A stretch of 64,000 bases of DNA, taken from Monodelphis domestica. Taxonomy: Eukaryota; Chordata; Mammalia; Didelphimorphia; Didelphidae. Location: positions 261,458,976-261,522,975 of the forward strand of contig NC_077230.1 of NCBI RefSeq assembly GCF_027887165.1. Reading direction: 5' to 3'. The number at the start of each line of letters is the position of its first letter. Within the stretch, counting starts at the first letter, position 1. Shown here one piece after another: positions 1 to 11,250 of the stretch. A program made the position numbers and the translations under genes. The notes beneath the pieces are model-generated. The model made no database searches, was not told where the DNA came from, and saw only the letters and a list, made by a program, of their open reading frames with translations.

Positions 1-587
1 ATCAGCACTCTAACCACTCTAATGCCTAACTGCTTCCTCCTAGAATCCTGATGAGAAGATGTAACCAGTCTTGCTCAGGCAGAATGAGTTTAGAGTGTCA
101 GTGACTCATTTCTATGAATTTCTGATCCCCTTATAGAGTATCTGAATTCATCTATTCTCTTTTCATATGAATAAACCCTAGAAAAACAATTTATGTATAT
201 GGACACACATAACAGATAGATAGAAGACAGTAAAGAGGGTTTCACAGTTTCATCTACTTTTTAAAGGCAAGTACAAAGATGAAGGAAAGGTAATTAGGTA
301 AAGATCTAGGAAGTTGTATCATCTTAAAGAACTAAGGAAATCTAAAGGATTTAAAAGATCAGGAAAGTTTAAGAGAGGGAAAAAGAAAGATCTGAGGCCA
401 AGAGAAAATTCCAGAGAGATTCTAGAATCTCTTGGAGATTGACAAAGGTCAGCAAATCCTGAGACCAAAGGCCTTAACATATTATAAAAAGTATTTTGTA
501 ATCTTAAAAAACTATATAAATTTAAATTACTGTTATTACTATTTTCAAAGGCTACTGACCAAAAATATTATTCACATCAAATAATTT
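1..587. other. intergenic, nothing recognised
   Basis: AT-rich sequence with stops in all frames. I see no repeat family or gene here. Confidence 0.5.
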
Positions 588-589
588 GT

Positions 590-740
590 CAATGTCTCCA
601 ACCATTCCTACTATCTATAAAACCCTCCTTTCTCCTCTTTCTTTGTGGATCCTACACATCATCCAAGGCCCAGTTCAAAGCCCTACTCTTCCATGAAACT
701 AATTCCAACTATCCAGAAAAGAGATGTATCAGGTAAAAAA
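590..740 (+). repeat. L2-type LINE 3' scrap
   Basis: Wording such as 'caaggcccagttcaaagc' followed by 'ccatgaaactaattcc' resembles the 3' end of L2 LINEs in mammals. The copy is short and diverged. The assignment is by eye. Confidence 0.35.
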
Positions 741-987
741 TTGTTTTTATCTGAAAAGTTATGAAGTGATGTAAATAAGTAATCATATCTGTTCTACTCA
801 TTTTAGGAAAAAATATTTTAGAAGGACATTGACTAGATGGAGTTCATTCAGAGAAGAAACTCAAAATTGTTCCATTCAATAATTATTTGAGAGAACTAGA
901 ATGTTTAACTTGCAGAGAAGATGGTTAGGGAGGGATGAGGTAGAAGAAAATAATTGTCTTCAAGAACTTGAAGGCTTGTACAAACGC

Positions 988-1150
988 TGGCAAGTCCATT
1001 AGCTTCTCTTTGCCTCACTTTCATCTGTAAAATGGGGGACTAATAGCACGTACCTTTCAGGGTTGTTAAACGGATATAAAATGAAATAATATTTGAAAAG
1101 CACTTTGCAAACCTCAAAGCTCTATAATTGCTAGCCACTATTATCAGTTT
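988..1150 (+). repeat. MIR-type SINE
   Basis: The run 'catctgtaaaatggggga', then 'cagggttgtta', then 'aaagcactttgcaaacct' is the typical sense order of a MIR core and 3' part. It ends near 'ctagccactattat'. Confidence 0.75.
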
Positions 1151-2404
1151 TTACAATTATTTCGAAACGGAATTAGATTTGTTCTAATTATCCCCAGATG
1201 GTTGGATAGAAATAATAAGTATAAATTGTAGAGAGTGAAATACTGTCTCAGTATAAAACAATTGTCAATTGTCAGAGTAGTCTGAAAGTAGAATAGGCTA
1301 CCAAGCAAAGTAGTAAGTTCTCCATTATTAAAGACTTTAACAGCAAATTAATGGACACCTATAAGAGGTGGAAATGATATTTCTGTTTAGGTTAAGTTGA
1401 GGTAAAATCAGATTCTTAACCTAGAGATTCATGAACTTGTTTGCACACATGTGTTTTGATAAATATATTTCAATATAACTGTTTTGGATTTTATGTTATA
1501 CTATCTGTTTTTATTTTATATATAAAAAAGAATTACTCTGTCAAGTCCTGCTCAATAAATTATTTGTGGATCATCAAACCGGGGTAAGAAAAATGAGCTG
1601 ATTTTACAGGAGGGCCAAATTACTAGACTGACAGATCAGACATGAAGACATTCTCTTGCTGGGTGGTGACAAGTTTATTGATTTGAGGGGCACAATTTAT
1701 AGAGAAAATAATGTGGGTCAAAGAATTAGTTAAGCCTTTTGCAGGGACAATATTTGGCAATGATATAAAAGATGGAAACAATGGATATAAAATGCCTTAG
1801 TGACTATGAACTGTTTTCCATAGGATAATAAATCACATATCAGCATATCAATATATGACCCAATACTGCATGTTCTTCTTACATAACTCCTGTATTATTA
1901 TTTTCTTGGCTGGACATAAAGTGTTTGGAAAGGGGGAAAGTTTGTTTTTCTCATACTGAGGTGCAGGCCGTGTGCCTGGCTCTAGCTGGCATTTGGCTCT
2001 GATTTTGTTGGAACCTACTCTCATTACTGGGGGCTACATTACTCCAAGAAGGGGTCCATAGTCTTGACCAGACTTCCAAAAAGGGACCATGACACATGAG
2101 GTTTAAGAACTCCCACACTTGTTGTTTTCTGTGGTCCCCTACTAACTGTGAGTCTTGATTATCTTATATTCCAACCCATAATGAACTTCTCCCTTCTCAA
2201 GATTCCTTATATGCTTCTATTCAGAACAAGTTCTATGTTTAATAATTCCTTTTTTTCTCCTATTTATGTTGGCTTTGTTTCACCATATAAGCAATAAGTT
2301 TCTTACAGCAATAAATTGTATATTTAGATAACTCTCAACTAAAAGTACTTTTTCTTAGTCTTAGATTTGAAAGAAACCTAAATTTCCCAATTCATAAATG
2401 GTAA
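1151..2404. other. intergenic, nothing recognised
   Basis: AT-rich DNA without a convincing open frame. A slightly richer patch at 1960-2110 shows no recognisable repeat or exon. Confidence 0.5.
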
Positions 2405-2928
2405 AAGGATATATAGGCAGTTCTCAGATGAAGGAATTAAAATTATCTTTAGTCATATAAAGAAATTCTCCAAATCACAAAAAAATAGAAAAAAAAATTA
2501 AAATTAAAACAACCCAGAGATACCACCTTACCTATATGACAGGCTAATGTGACAAAAAAAGAAAAATGATAAATGTTGGAAGGGATGGAAGAAAATGGAG
2601 ACACTATTATCATGTTTGATGGAACTGTAAAATGATCCAACAATTCTAGAGAACAATTTGGAACCATGGCCAAAGAGCTATAAAATTCTGCATACCCTTT
2701 AACCTAGCCAAGCCACTACTAGGTCTCTATCCCAGAGATCAAAGATAGGGGAAAAGGTTCTATTTATGAAAAGTTGTTGGGGTTTTTTTGGTGATGGTAA
2801 AGAATTGATAACTAAAGTGATAGCCATCAATTATAGAATGGATAAACAAGTTATGCTACATGATTGTAATGGAATACTATTATGCCATAAGATATGAATA
2901 ACAAAATGTTCAAACACAGACACAGATA

Positions 2929-2974
<46 letters not shown>

Positions 2975-3420
2975 CTGGAATTACATGAAATAAAGCAAAC
3001 TGAAGTGAACAGAACCAAGAAAAAGTTGTAAACACTAACAGCAACAATGTATGATTATCTACTGTAAATGGCTTAACTATTTTCAGCAGTTCAAGAATCC
3101 AAGAAACTCAAGATTTCATGATGAAAAAAGCTATGCACCACTATCAAAGGAATTCATGGAAATTCTGCAGATTGAAGCATACTATTTTCACTTTATCTCC
3201 TTCATGATTTTTTCTTTCATGAGTTATACATGTTTTCTTTTATATTATGACCAACATGAAAATATGTATTGCATAATAGCACATGTATACTCTGTATAAT
3301 ATTATCTGCTGTTTCCAAGATGTGGCAGGGAGAGGAGGGAGGTAAAGAACATAGATCAAAAAGTGTCACATGATTTTTAAAAATTAGATTACCATGTAAA
3401 AAACTATTTTTGATAACTTA
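2405..3420 (+). mobile_element. L1 LINE 3' fragment (ORF2 C-terminus and 3'UTR)
   Basis: The sequence runs in the sense direction through the end of an L1 ORF2: 'aggcagttctcagatgaag', the cysteine/histidine-knuckle region, 'ggaatactattatgcc' near 2870, then the L1 3'UTR with 'cagattgaagcatactatt' at 3168-3186. The same segment occurs inverted in the larger L1 at 24308-25165, which supports the call. The coding frame is broken by stops and a CA microsatellite. This is a dead, 5'-truncated copy. Confidence 0.8.
2928..2970. repeat. (CA)n microsatellite
   Basis: About 20 CA units, lying inside the L1 3' fragment. Confidence 0.95.
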
Positions 3421-3879
3421 AATTACTGAAAGTTTTCTTCTTCCCAATGTTTGATTTCATTTTTTGAAAATTTCAAATATTAACAAAATTTTCCCTTATA
3501 TTAAATTGGAATTGACTTCCCTGTTGCTTCCAAATTTTGGAATTTTAGGATAAACAAAACAAATTAGATTTCTTTTTCATATGAATCATTTGAATATTTC
3601 ATACTGTTGTTCCCCACCCTCCCTTCCAGTCTGACCTTTCAGGACTGAGGAAATTCCATATTTTTCTAAATATTTTATTGAGTTAAATTGCTTGGAGAAA
3701 AAAAAATATGGAATTTCTTAAACACAGGAAGTTTGAGTCCATTTTCAAGTACTTGAAACCAAAGTTTATGTTTTAGATTTTAACCAATCAAATATTAGTT
3801 TCAATTTGTGAGCTTACCTCAAAAATGTTATTTAAAATCCTTATTCCCACATCAATATTAATAACAAGCATTTATGTTT
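3421..3879. other. intergenic, nothing recognised
   Basis: AT-rich, no open frame and no repeat that I recognise. Confidence 0.5.
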
Positions 3880-4060
3880 ACTTTAGTCATTGCAAAATAT
3901 TTCATCTTTATTACAATTTCCTACAGTTATCCATATTTTACAGGTGAGAAATCTTAGACCAAGAAAGGTTAAGTGTTTTTACCTAGTGGCACAGACCTAA
4001 TTTGTGTCAATGGAGTTATTTAAACCAAGATATTACCTGACTCCCATTTTGTTGACATTT
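3880..4060 (-). repeat. MIR-type SINE, decayed
   Basis: 'ccatattttacaggtgagaa' followed by 'aaggttaagtg' and 'tggcacagacctaatttg' is the antisense order of a MIR element. Confidence 0.55.
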
Positions 4061-5272
4061 TCTCTGTTTCATACTGCCTCACTATTTCTATAATTTTTCC
4101 AAACTTCTTTTTTCTAAGCTAATCATGCTCAGTTCTTTCAACCAATCCTTCTTTGACTTCAGTTTAAATTGAAGACAATTTTTCCAGTGTAATGTGGTGA
4201 ACACCAATTAAAATGGAGCTATCACTTTTCTTTTTTAGACACTACATTCATACAGATCTGCTACTAGATGAATTAATGGCAAAATTTCAAAATGCAGTAA
4301 AAGGACATATTACGTGATATAGAGCTTTCTCAGAGCACCTTAAAGTACAGGTTAGTGCCATCTCTGGAGAAATTCTAAATTCTATTAGTGTTTGCATGAA
4401 CCTCACTGATCCATCATGAGCCATAAATATAGACCATCAAATATTCAACTGAGAAGGTTAACTTTCTATATTAGGAATCACTCACTTAGAAACAACATAG
4501 CATATATTTCATACAATAACTATTTTCAAAACATTATAAGTGCATTATATTCAATGAAACTGCATTTTTTCAAGTGTGCTTCTTTATTTACATTAGTGAA
4601 AAAGCATTTAAAATCAAATTACACACCAATCTTCCATTAAAATGTTATAGTACTGCATTTACAAGGTTGATTTGCATAGCATAGAACCAGTAACACTCAT
4701 ATTCTAGTCCTAAATATATGAATTTGAGTGGCATTAACTAATATTTAAAAGATTTCTCACACTGTCAGTTTTCATTACTGTCATTAGTGAGACATGACTG
4801 ACATATACTAACTTATTTAGTCATTAAGAATATATTTAAAAAGCTGATTTCTTCACAAATCTCTTTTGAGATTAAGTTGGTTTTTATCCATTTCTGAGAG
4901 AATGCCCAGGTATTAAGTGGTGTTGTATAATTATTTCTTAATACCCCATGGAATTAACTGTAGGACCAATTTAGAAATTCAAATTGTCTAAATGCAGTAA
5001 TTATAAAGTTCACTTTTAAGATGATTTTTTTCTTTTCTAGTTTATCAGATGATTGGTCCCTACTAAAAAAGAAGCCTTTTTTCCCCTAGTCACAAGATAA
5101 AATAAAAATCATATTTATTTGAAGGCTTTCTCAATTTAATTTAACAACCATAGTTTAGTCACCAGTTAAATGTAAGACTCAGAGAAGGATAGTCCAATAC
5201 TCTAGTGATCCAATGACTTGACAGTTTTATTGGTGCTGTTATTCTCTGAAATGAAGCAGTTACCAATCTATC

Positions 5273-5274
<2 letters not shown>
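4061..5274. other. intergenic, nothing recognised
   Basis: AT-rich unique-looking DNA. Short open frames here have no family resemblance and lie in sequence of ordinary composition. Confidence 0.5.

Positions 5275-5342
<68 letters not shown>
5275..5342. repeat. (TA)n microsatellite
   Basis: About 34 uninterrupted TA units. It produces a meaningless Tyr-Ile repeat open frame on the plus strand. Confidence 0.97.
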
Positions 5343-5345
<3 letters not shown>

Positions 5346-5491
5346 TTTTTCCCTCTGGAATATTTCTCTCATTACATTCTACATATTATTTTCTCCATAT
5401 AATCTCCCCTGAAAATAAAGAATATCTATTTGTCCAGATGTCAACTAGTATTTTGATGGACTATTAGATAAAACTTGTTCAGGGATTGCTT

Positions 5492-5500
5492 ATGTGTGTA

Positions 5501-5542
<42 letters not shown>

Positions 5543-5545
5543 CGT
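5492..5545. repeat. (TG)n microsatellite
   Basis: TG units broken by 'tata' and 'cg' interruptions. Confidence 0.95.
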
Positions 5546-5603
5546 ATACACACATTTATATCTATAGATATAAATATATTTCAGAAACTGCTGATCCTAG
5601 TTG

Positions 5604-5830
5604 AGCCTAGACTTAAAAGGAAGTGGGGCGCTGGATCCCTTTCAGGATGCTGAAAGTTTCTTTAATGTCTCCAATCCTTGCAAGAAAGGAAAAGATCATA
5701 TTTTTAATGCTAATATTCTACTAATGTTGCAATATGGCAGCGAGGCATGCAAACCACTGTCCCTTAAGTACCACAGATTTGTTTCAGCATTGACAGAAAG
5801 AACTTCTGAATCAATGAACACACAGGTCCC
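5604..5830 (+). mobile_element. RTE-type LINE reverse transcriptase scrap
   Basis: One frame reads a short string resembling the conserved C-terminal segment of RTE-clade reverse transcriptases: 'FNANIL', then 'LQYGSEA', then a degenerate version of the Ala-Met-Glu-Arg-Ser-Met motif near 5790-5815. The expected Thr-Trp after the Gly-Ser-Glu motif is lost and a small frameshift seems present. It lies just upstream of the CDC42-like gene, so it may be part of the landing site of that retrocopy. A chance open frame is the alternative. Confidence 0.45.
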
Positions 5831-5834
5831 CTAA

Positions 5835-6003
5835 TCAACATAGGCCCCTAGCTAGCCAGTGAGCCAAGCCCTCTGCGTGATGACATCATCAGCGTGCCCC
5901 TGCCACAGAATGTTTTAGACCCCGTGCATTGTTGCTAAGGCCCTAGACTGTTTGAGATTACATTGGATTCGGAATACTAAACGTGGATACAAAGATTTAT
6001 AAA
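5835..6003 (+). promoter_or_regulatory. upstream flank of CDC42-like gene; possible CRE-like site
   Basis: The 170 bp before the start codon hold several CpGs and the element 'tgacatca' at about 5880-5887 inside 'gatgacatcatca'. This is one base from the CREB/ATF consensus TGACGTCA. The only argument for a promoter is position; no TATA box at a sensible spacing is visible. It could equally be retrocopied 5'UTR or plain flanking DNA. Confidence 0.25.
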
Positions 6004-6576
6004 ATGCGGACCATTAAGTGTGTTGTTGTGGGCGATGGCTCGGTTGGTAAAACCTGTCTTCTGATTTCATACACAACAAAAAACTTCCCGTCTGGCTATC
6101 TACCAACGGTATTTAACTATGCTTTCACGGTTATGATTGGTCCTGAGTCATATAATCTTGGGCTGTTTGATACTGCAGGACGGAATGATTACGAACTATT
6201 ACGACCCCTTAATTATTCACAGACAGACGTGATTCTTGTTTGTTTCTCAGTGGTATCTCGATCTTCCTTTGAAAATGTGAAAAAAAAGTGGGTACCAGAG
6301 ATTACCCGCTACTGTCCGAAAACCCCTTTCTTGCTTGTTGGGACCAAAACTGATCTCAGAGAAGATGCCTCTACTCTTACGGCACTTGCCAAAAGAAAAC
6401 AAAAGCTCATCGCTCTAGAGACAGCAGAAAAGCTGGCCAGAGAAGTGAAAGCTGTCAAATACATGCAGTGTTCCGCTCTCACAAAGAAAGGCCTAAATGA
6501 TGTATTTGAAGAGGCCATAAGGGCTGCCAGCAAGCCTTGGGAGCAGAAGAAGAGCTTCCGGTGTGTACTGCTATGA
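6004..6576 (+). CDS. CDC42-like Rho-family GTPase, intronless retrogene
   Basis: A 190-residue open frame from ATG (A at -3) to TGA. An in-frame GTG 21 bases upstream is not a likely start. The protein is nearest to CDC42 (191 residues), by my eye about 75% identical. P-loop GDGSVGKT is at residues 10-17, the DTAG switch II motif at 56-59, the guanine-specificity motif TKTD at 114-117, the SAL motif near 157-159, and the prenylation box CVLL ends the protein after a basic KKS-FR stretch. CDC42 cycles between GTP and GDP at membranes to control actin and polarity. Oddities: the glutamine after DTAG (CDC42 Gln61, needed for GTP hydrolysis) is arginine; one residue of switch I (Asp38/Asn39, effector loop) is deleted; Ala13 is Ser and Ile117 is Thr. 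No intron is present and CDC42-like 3'UTR follows, so it is a retrocopy. The frame is fully open and all indels are in frame, but expression is unproven; it may be a young processed pseudogene. Confidence 0.85.
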   Translation: MRTIKCVVVGDGSVGKTCLLISYTTKNFPSGYLPTVFNYAFTVMIGPESYNLGLFDTAGRNDYELLRPLNYSQTDVILVCFSVVSRSSFENVKKKWVPEITRYCPKTPFLLVGTKTDLREDASTLTALAKRKQKLIALETAEKLAREVKAVKYMQCSALTKKGLNDVFEEAIRAASKPWEQKKSFRCVLL

Positions 6577-7032
6577 ATGTCTCTCTAGAGCCCCCTCTGC
6601 AAAGCAGCTGGCTGCATCATACTTAGAAACAATGTTTAAATCAATCTAAAGAGAAATTAAAATTTGTCTTTGCAATAACAACAACTGTCCTGCACCTACT
6701 CACACATTTTTGGAGTGAGACAAAGACTATTGGCGCCTCAATTTCCCTCCCAACTAGATTTATATACTACTTAATTTTGAATAAGTATTGTCAGAAAACT
6801 GATCTGCATTAGGACAGTTTCAATTTTTTGTTTGTTTACAAAACAAGGCATGCCTGTGAAAACTAAAATCTAAACCTAGGCTCAAAATTATTGGAGGTGC
6901 TAATGGGTTGTCTTGCCAATCTGACAAGTAATTTGTGACTTCTAAGTATTTTATTTTTTTGGTGGGGGCAGGAATATTGTATTTTGTGCTTTTTTAAAGG
7001 GAAGTAAGGGTTAGATTTTTTTAATCTTTTAA

Positions 7033-7074
<42 letters not shown>

Positions 7075-7380
7075 AATTTTCTTTTTTTCTTCTTCAAGGC
7101 AGAGTGGTTCTGGAGGGAAAGAAAAGGTTGGATTCTCCTTCCCAGATCTGGTTTGGAATACAGAAATTCCCCCACCTGGTGCTCTTAAGGAAGAAGGAGA
7201 GAAAATGCTCTGACTCCTTTCTGGAAGCTCTTTTGATCACCATTGAGAGAGAGTAGGTTCAGTGTTGAGTGAAAATATTGCAAGTCTGGGAAGCCTGTAT
7301 TGTCCCTTCTCCCTCCTTGTATTATTTCCAGTTGCACTGTATCCTTGACTTAAGCATTGAAGAGATTTGTCATTTGCTGC
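6577..7380 (+). other. 3'UTR part of the CDC42-like retrocopy
   Basis: After the stop codon the sequence continues colinear with what I recall of mammalian CDC42 3'UTR: 'caatgtttaaatcaa' at about 6631, 'aatattgtattttgtgctt' near 6972 and 'gggaagtaagggttagatt' near 7000. This shows that the copy came from a polyadenylated mRNA. The 3' boundary is uncertain. No clean poly(A) tail or target duplication could be fixed, partly because two TA repeats have expanded here. Confidence 0.6.
7039..7072. repeat. (TA)n microsatellite
   Basis: About 17 AT units inside the retrocopied 3'UTR. Confidence 0.95.
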
Positions 7381-7460
7381 TTTTCAGCTTAAGACTCAAA
7401 GTTTATTCATAAGTAAGTAAAGAAAAGCCTATGGAACCACACCAAATTTAGATTAGAATT

Positions 7461-7462
<2 letters not shown>

Positions 7463-7500
<38 letters not shown>
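7463..7500. repeat. (TA)n microsatellite
   Basis: About 18 TA units. This may mark the decayed A-rich end of the retrocopy. Confidence 0.9.
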
Positions 7501-7501
<1 letters not shown>

Positions 7502-9554
7502 TTTTCTTCCACTCTACTCAGCCAATAAGAGCAGTTTATTATGTGTTCATGAAACACAGCTGATGAATCTGATGTATAATTGAAGATTAGCAGTGGTACT
7601 GGTAAACAGAGGATTTATGAAATGATTCCAAACATCTTTCAAGAGAGCTTGGGATGGACAGCCAGTTTCATTAAGAGTTTAGCAGAAGGGAAATGTGATA
7701 TGAAGGTGACAGTCAGGGGAATCCCCTTTATCTGTTTTTACATAAGGGGAACCCCAGAGCCAGAGGATGGAGCCTAATAGGATACACCAATGTTATTAAG
7801 GATTTTATCAGAAAACCATTGATTTTCAGTTTTCATTTTTTTAAATATCTAGGGATCTTGTTGATCTTCTTCAAATCCCAATTCTTAGAGATTCATTAGC
7901 GTGGAACCAGTGCTATTCTCATGTCTCAGTCTTCTGTAGATGCTTTCTTTTATGATGTATTAAAAAAAAAAACACCACCACCAAAAAATCAAAACAAAAC
8001 AAAACCTTCACAAGTATGCCTAAGGATTGTTGTTTAGTCCCATTCTCCCCTGCCTTTCACTTCTCAATGTATTTAAAGACATGGGAACTTGACTCTCAGG
8101 CATCCATTTTTTTAAAATAAAAGAGGCAAAACTTTATTTTAAAAAATGATCATAATTTCCCTTTAAAGGAAAAATGTTATAATTTTATAATATTTATAAT
8201 AGATTATATTTTATATATTATATATTAATATATAATATATAAATAAAATTTATAATATATAAAAATATACAATATAATATGCTAGTGGAAGAAAAAACTT
8301 TTTTATATAATCCTCAGTTTCTAGCCAAGTTCATTGCCCATAGTATGTGCTTCATAATACTTGTTACAAAAATGAGTTGAGGATTATTTCTACCCTGAAG
8401 GAGTTCATAATCTATCATGGAGTTTGTAGGTCAGGTCATGATGACCCAGACCTCACCCACTTAGGTTAATTTCTCCTTTCTGTGTAGAATGACTTGAAAT
8501 CCAGGTGTTGAGACCTTCTAATGCAAAAATTAATATATAAAGAATATGTAAAGAGCACCCTAAATACTGGGCTGCTCAACTCTGGATGTCGCTTTTATTT
8601 GAGAGGTTTCCAAGTTGTGTTTTTCTTTGTTTTTGTTTTTATTGTTTTGTTTTGTAGACATCACAGAGATATCTTAAAGTGCCCATTAATTGGATTTAAG
8701 AGAAGCATAGTTGCCCAAAATTTTGTCAGCCTCCCACTCTTTTCTACAGTCATCAAAGTCCAAAGTGATGAGACAAAAGTCAGGATGACTGGGGTTCAAA
8801 GGGAAGATTTTGGTGTCTTTGATGTCCGAACAAGATTTAAGTGTTCCTCTGCTCCTGCCTCAGCTCCTTGTCCTTTGGAAAAATTGTTCCCATCCTATTC
8901 TGGTCAGGGAGAGAGTAGGCAAAATTTACATATCTGAGGTAGACATCCCCTAACTCATTGAGGAGTTTCAGATTACTCTCATCTTGCTTTATCCAGTTTT
9001 ATTAGGTCATCGCTTGTGCTACAGCTTTCTGGAGTCACAGATAAGAGCTGGGTGAAAGGTAGACACCAAAGGTGGGTGACTAGCCTAAAGGTCTTGCCAA
9101 GCCCTCATACTGGAGGTGCTAAACCTCCCTGATCACCCCATATACTCCAAGTTCAACTTGATAGAAGGGACTTGTGTCCTTACTCATACTCTGGCTTAGT
9201 AAAAGTGATTGTTTACTGTACTATCAGGCTCTGAGCTGTCCATAGAAGTAGATAAAGTAAATCAGCCTGCATAAAGAGGAAGGCAGAAATAAAAAGTAGA
9301 GTGAGAAAGAACATAGGAGGTTTAAGCAGACATAAAACTTTGAGTTTTAGGTTTTGAAGTCCTCAAAGAAAACAATGCTTATTATAACTCACTCTTGAAA
9401 AGAAAATTCACCTAATACAATCTACTCTGTCCACTATTCTTTACATACATGACAAATGAGAGCATGATTTAGAAATTCTTTTCAGATTTTCTCACAGTAT
9501 TGTAATGAAACTATGTTTGCCATCATTCATTACAGTAATCAGATTTCAATTTAG
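7501..9554. other. intergenic; AT-palindromic patch
   Basis: Mostly unique AT-rich DNA. 8180-8280 is an almost pure A/T segment of 'tataatat' words that can fold back on itself. An A-rich stretch at 7960-8005 and a 138-codon open frame at 8521-8937 show no protein-like features. That frame is rich in Phe and Val from T-rich DNA, and I do not call it a gene. Confidence 0.5.
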
Positions 9555-9844
9555 TAGGCATTCAGAATTGAGGTTGACCCTTTTTCTTTCTGTCAACATC
9601 TAGTCTCTCAAAAACTTATCTATTCTTGCTTAATACTGTCTCCCTAATTCTTTACTTTTCTTTCCTATCACCCAATTCTTGGCTTAAATCTTCTCATACC
9701 TCGAGTACAGTAATAGACCTCTAAGAGATCTATCTCCTTTTCATGTCTTCTTCAGCTTCAGCCTTCAGATGAGTTGCTAGGTTAATCTTCCTAGAACAGT
9801 GTTCAGAAACATTTCCTTCCTACCCCATTGCTATAAATCCCCTG

Positions 9845-9960
9845 TGAGACACCAAAAAGTTAGGTGACCTGTTGACAATCATAAATCTGTTTCACAAAAG
9901 CAGGATTTGAACCTACATCTTCTTTTTCCAAGGCTTGCCTTCCCAGTCCTCTTATACATT
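9845..9960 (-). repeat. SINE fragment
   Basis: 'gcaggatttgaacctacatc' and the following 'cttgccttcccagtcctc' match the antisense tRNA-like end of marsupial SINEs. Confidence 0.45.
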
Positions 9961-9973
9961 ACACTCCTCCCCC

Positions 9974-9974
<1 letters not shown>

Positions 9975-10004
<30 letters not shown>
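9975..10004. repeat. (CA)n microsatellite
   Basis: About 15 AC units. Confidence 0.95.
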
Positions 10005-10008
<4 letters not shown>

Positions 10009-10444
10009 GTCCAGTGACTTTGGTCTACTTGCTTTTCCTAAAAAAAATCACTCCAGCTATTGATTAAGGGCATTTTCTCTGGCTATCCCTTTAAACATGG
10101 AATGTGTACCTTTTTCTCCTCTCTCTCCTGAGTCCCTGGCTTCTTTCAAGTCAATATAAAATCCTGTATTCTATAAGAAGCCTTCTTTGATACATCTTCA
10201 TTCTAGTACCTTCTTTTAATTATTTCTAATTTATTCTGTAAATATCCTGTATACCTAGTTAAATCGCAAACAGTCGTTTGCATGTTGTCTCCTTCTTAGA
10301 CCACGAGCTCCTTAAGAATGGGGAAAATCCCTTGCCTTTTTTTAATAACTCCAGCTCTTAGCACCTAGTAGTTACTTAATGGTAGCTTTTTGGCCCAATA
10401 ATCCTTACTTCCATCTTACTTTCATCATAGAATTAATACTGTGT

Positions 10445-10600
10445 ATTTGTTCCAAAGCAGAAGAGCAGTAAGGGGAAGGAAATGGGGGTTAAGTGACTTG
10501 CCCAGGGTCATACAGCTAGAAAGTGTCAGACCAGATTTGAACTCAGTACCTGTATGATCTCTAGGCCTGATTCACAAACCACTGAGATATCTAAATGCTT
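10445..10600 (-). repeat. tRNA/MIR-core SINE
   Basis: 'gttaagtgacttgcccaggg', 'tcatacagctagaaagtgtc' and 'cagatttgaactca' are in the antisense order of the marsupial tRNA/MIR-core SINE also seen at 16010, 28430 and 38190. Confidence 0.8.
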
Positions 10601-10609
10601 CTTTAATAA

Positions 10610-10735
10610 ATATTTATAATCTCCATTTCATAGACAATGAAATTGAGCCTGAGAAGTTAAGTGACTTGCTCAGGGTTCACAAAGCTAAATATCAGAACTG
10701 GAACAAAAATCCTTGTCTTCTGACTCAAGATTATT
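10610..10735 (-). repeat. MIR-type SINE
   Basis: 'ctccatttcatagacaatga', then 'gaagttaagtgacttgctca', antisense MIR order, diverged. Confidence 0.65.
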
Positions 10736-10774
10736 GATTTTACCATCACATCATGTTATCAGCAGGAAGATGGG

Positions 10775-10776
<2 letters not shown>

Positions 10777-10826
<50 letters not shown>
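10777..10826. repeat. (TA)n microsatellite
   Basis: About 25 TA units. Confidence 0.96.
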
Positions 10827-10829
<3 letters not shown>

Positions 10830-10924
10830 TAGGAAGCTTAGATTTGTATACTTGGGACACAGTTCCAACTGGGGTCTTCCTGATGCCAAGTCTGACATTC
10901 TACTGTGCTATATATTAGGTAAAA

Positions 10925-11110
10925 TGTGAACAGTGATAGGATTTTACAGTAAGAAGAAACCTTGGAGATCATCTAACCTAGTACTTTCAGAAGAAATTGA
11001 GGTCCAAAGATTTGAAGTGGCTTGCTCCACATTGAGTGGACTTTGGGTCAAAGCTAGGACTTGATTCTAGGTCCTCTGTCTTCTGGCCTAATACCATTCT
11101 ACTTATTGTA
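10925..11110 (-). repeat. MIR-type SINE
   Basis: 'ccttggagatcatctaacct', 'gaaattgaggtccaaagatt' and 'ctaggtcctctgtcttctgg' give the antisense MIR order. Confidence 0.65.
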
Positions 11111-11250
11111 TTTATGGATATTTCAGAAAAAATTCCGTATACAAGGGTTATGTTAGGAATGATTATTGGTGCACAGACATGTTCATCAGCAGGATTAAAG
11201 CCTTATTTGGTACCCCTAATCAAGTCTTCAATTCAATAAATATTAAGCAC

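Larger units (their letters stand above)
9555..10385 (+). repeat. L2/CR1-type LINE 3' region
   Basis: Pyrimidine-rich sequence with the L2 3'-end order: 'cttcttcagcttcagcc', 'ataagaagccttctttgat', 'ccacgagctccttaagaatgg', then 'agcacctagtagttacttaat' at about 10359-10380. It is interrupted by a SINE scrap (9845-9960) and a CA repeat. Confidence 0.55.

Noticed and set aside
5218..5412. Frame with a long Tyr-Ile repeat
   Set aside because: A direct translation of the (TA)n microsatellite. The same applies to 12320-12535, 39369-39620 and 39974-40264.
5983..6003. GTG start adding seven residues to the CDC42-like protein
   Set aside because: Position 5983 is GTG; the ATG at 6004 aligns with the CDC42 initiator and has A at -3.
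6309..6533. Minus-strand frame opposite the CDC42-like gene
   Set aside because: A shadow of the sense coding frame.
8521..8937. 138-codon plus-strand frame
   Set aside because: T-rich DNA gives a Phe/Val stretch; no signal, domain or neighbour supports a gene.
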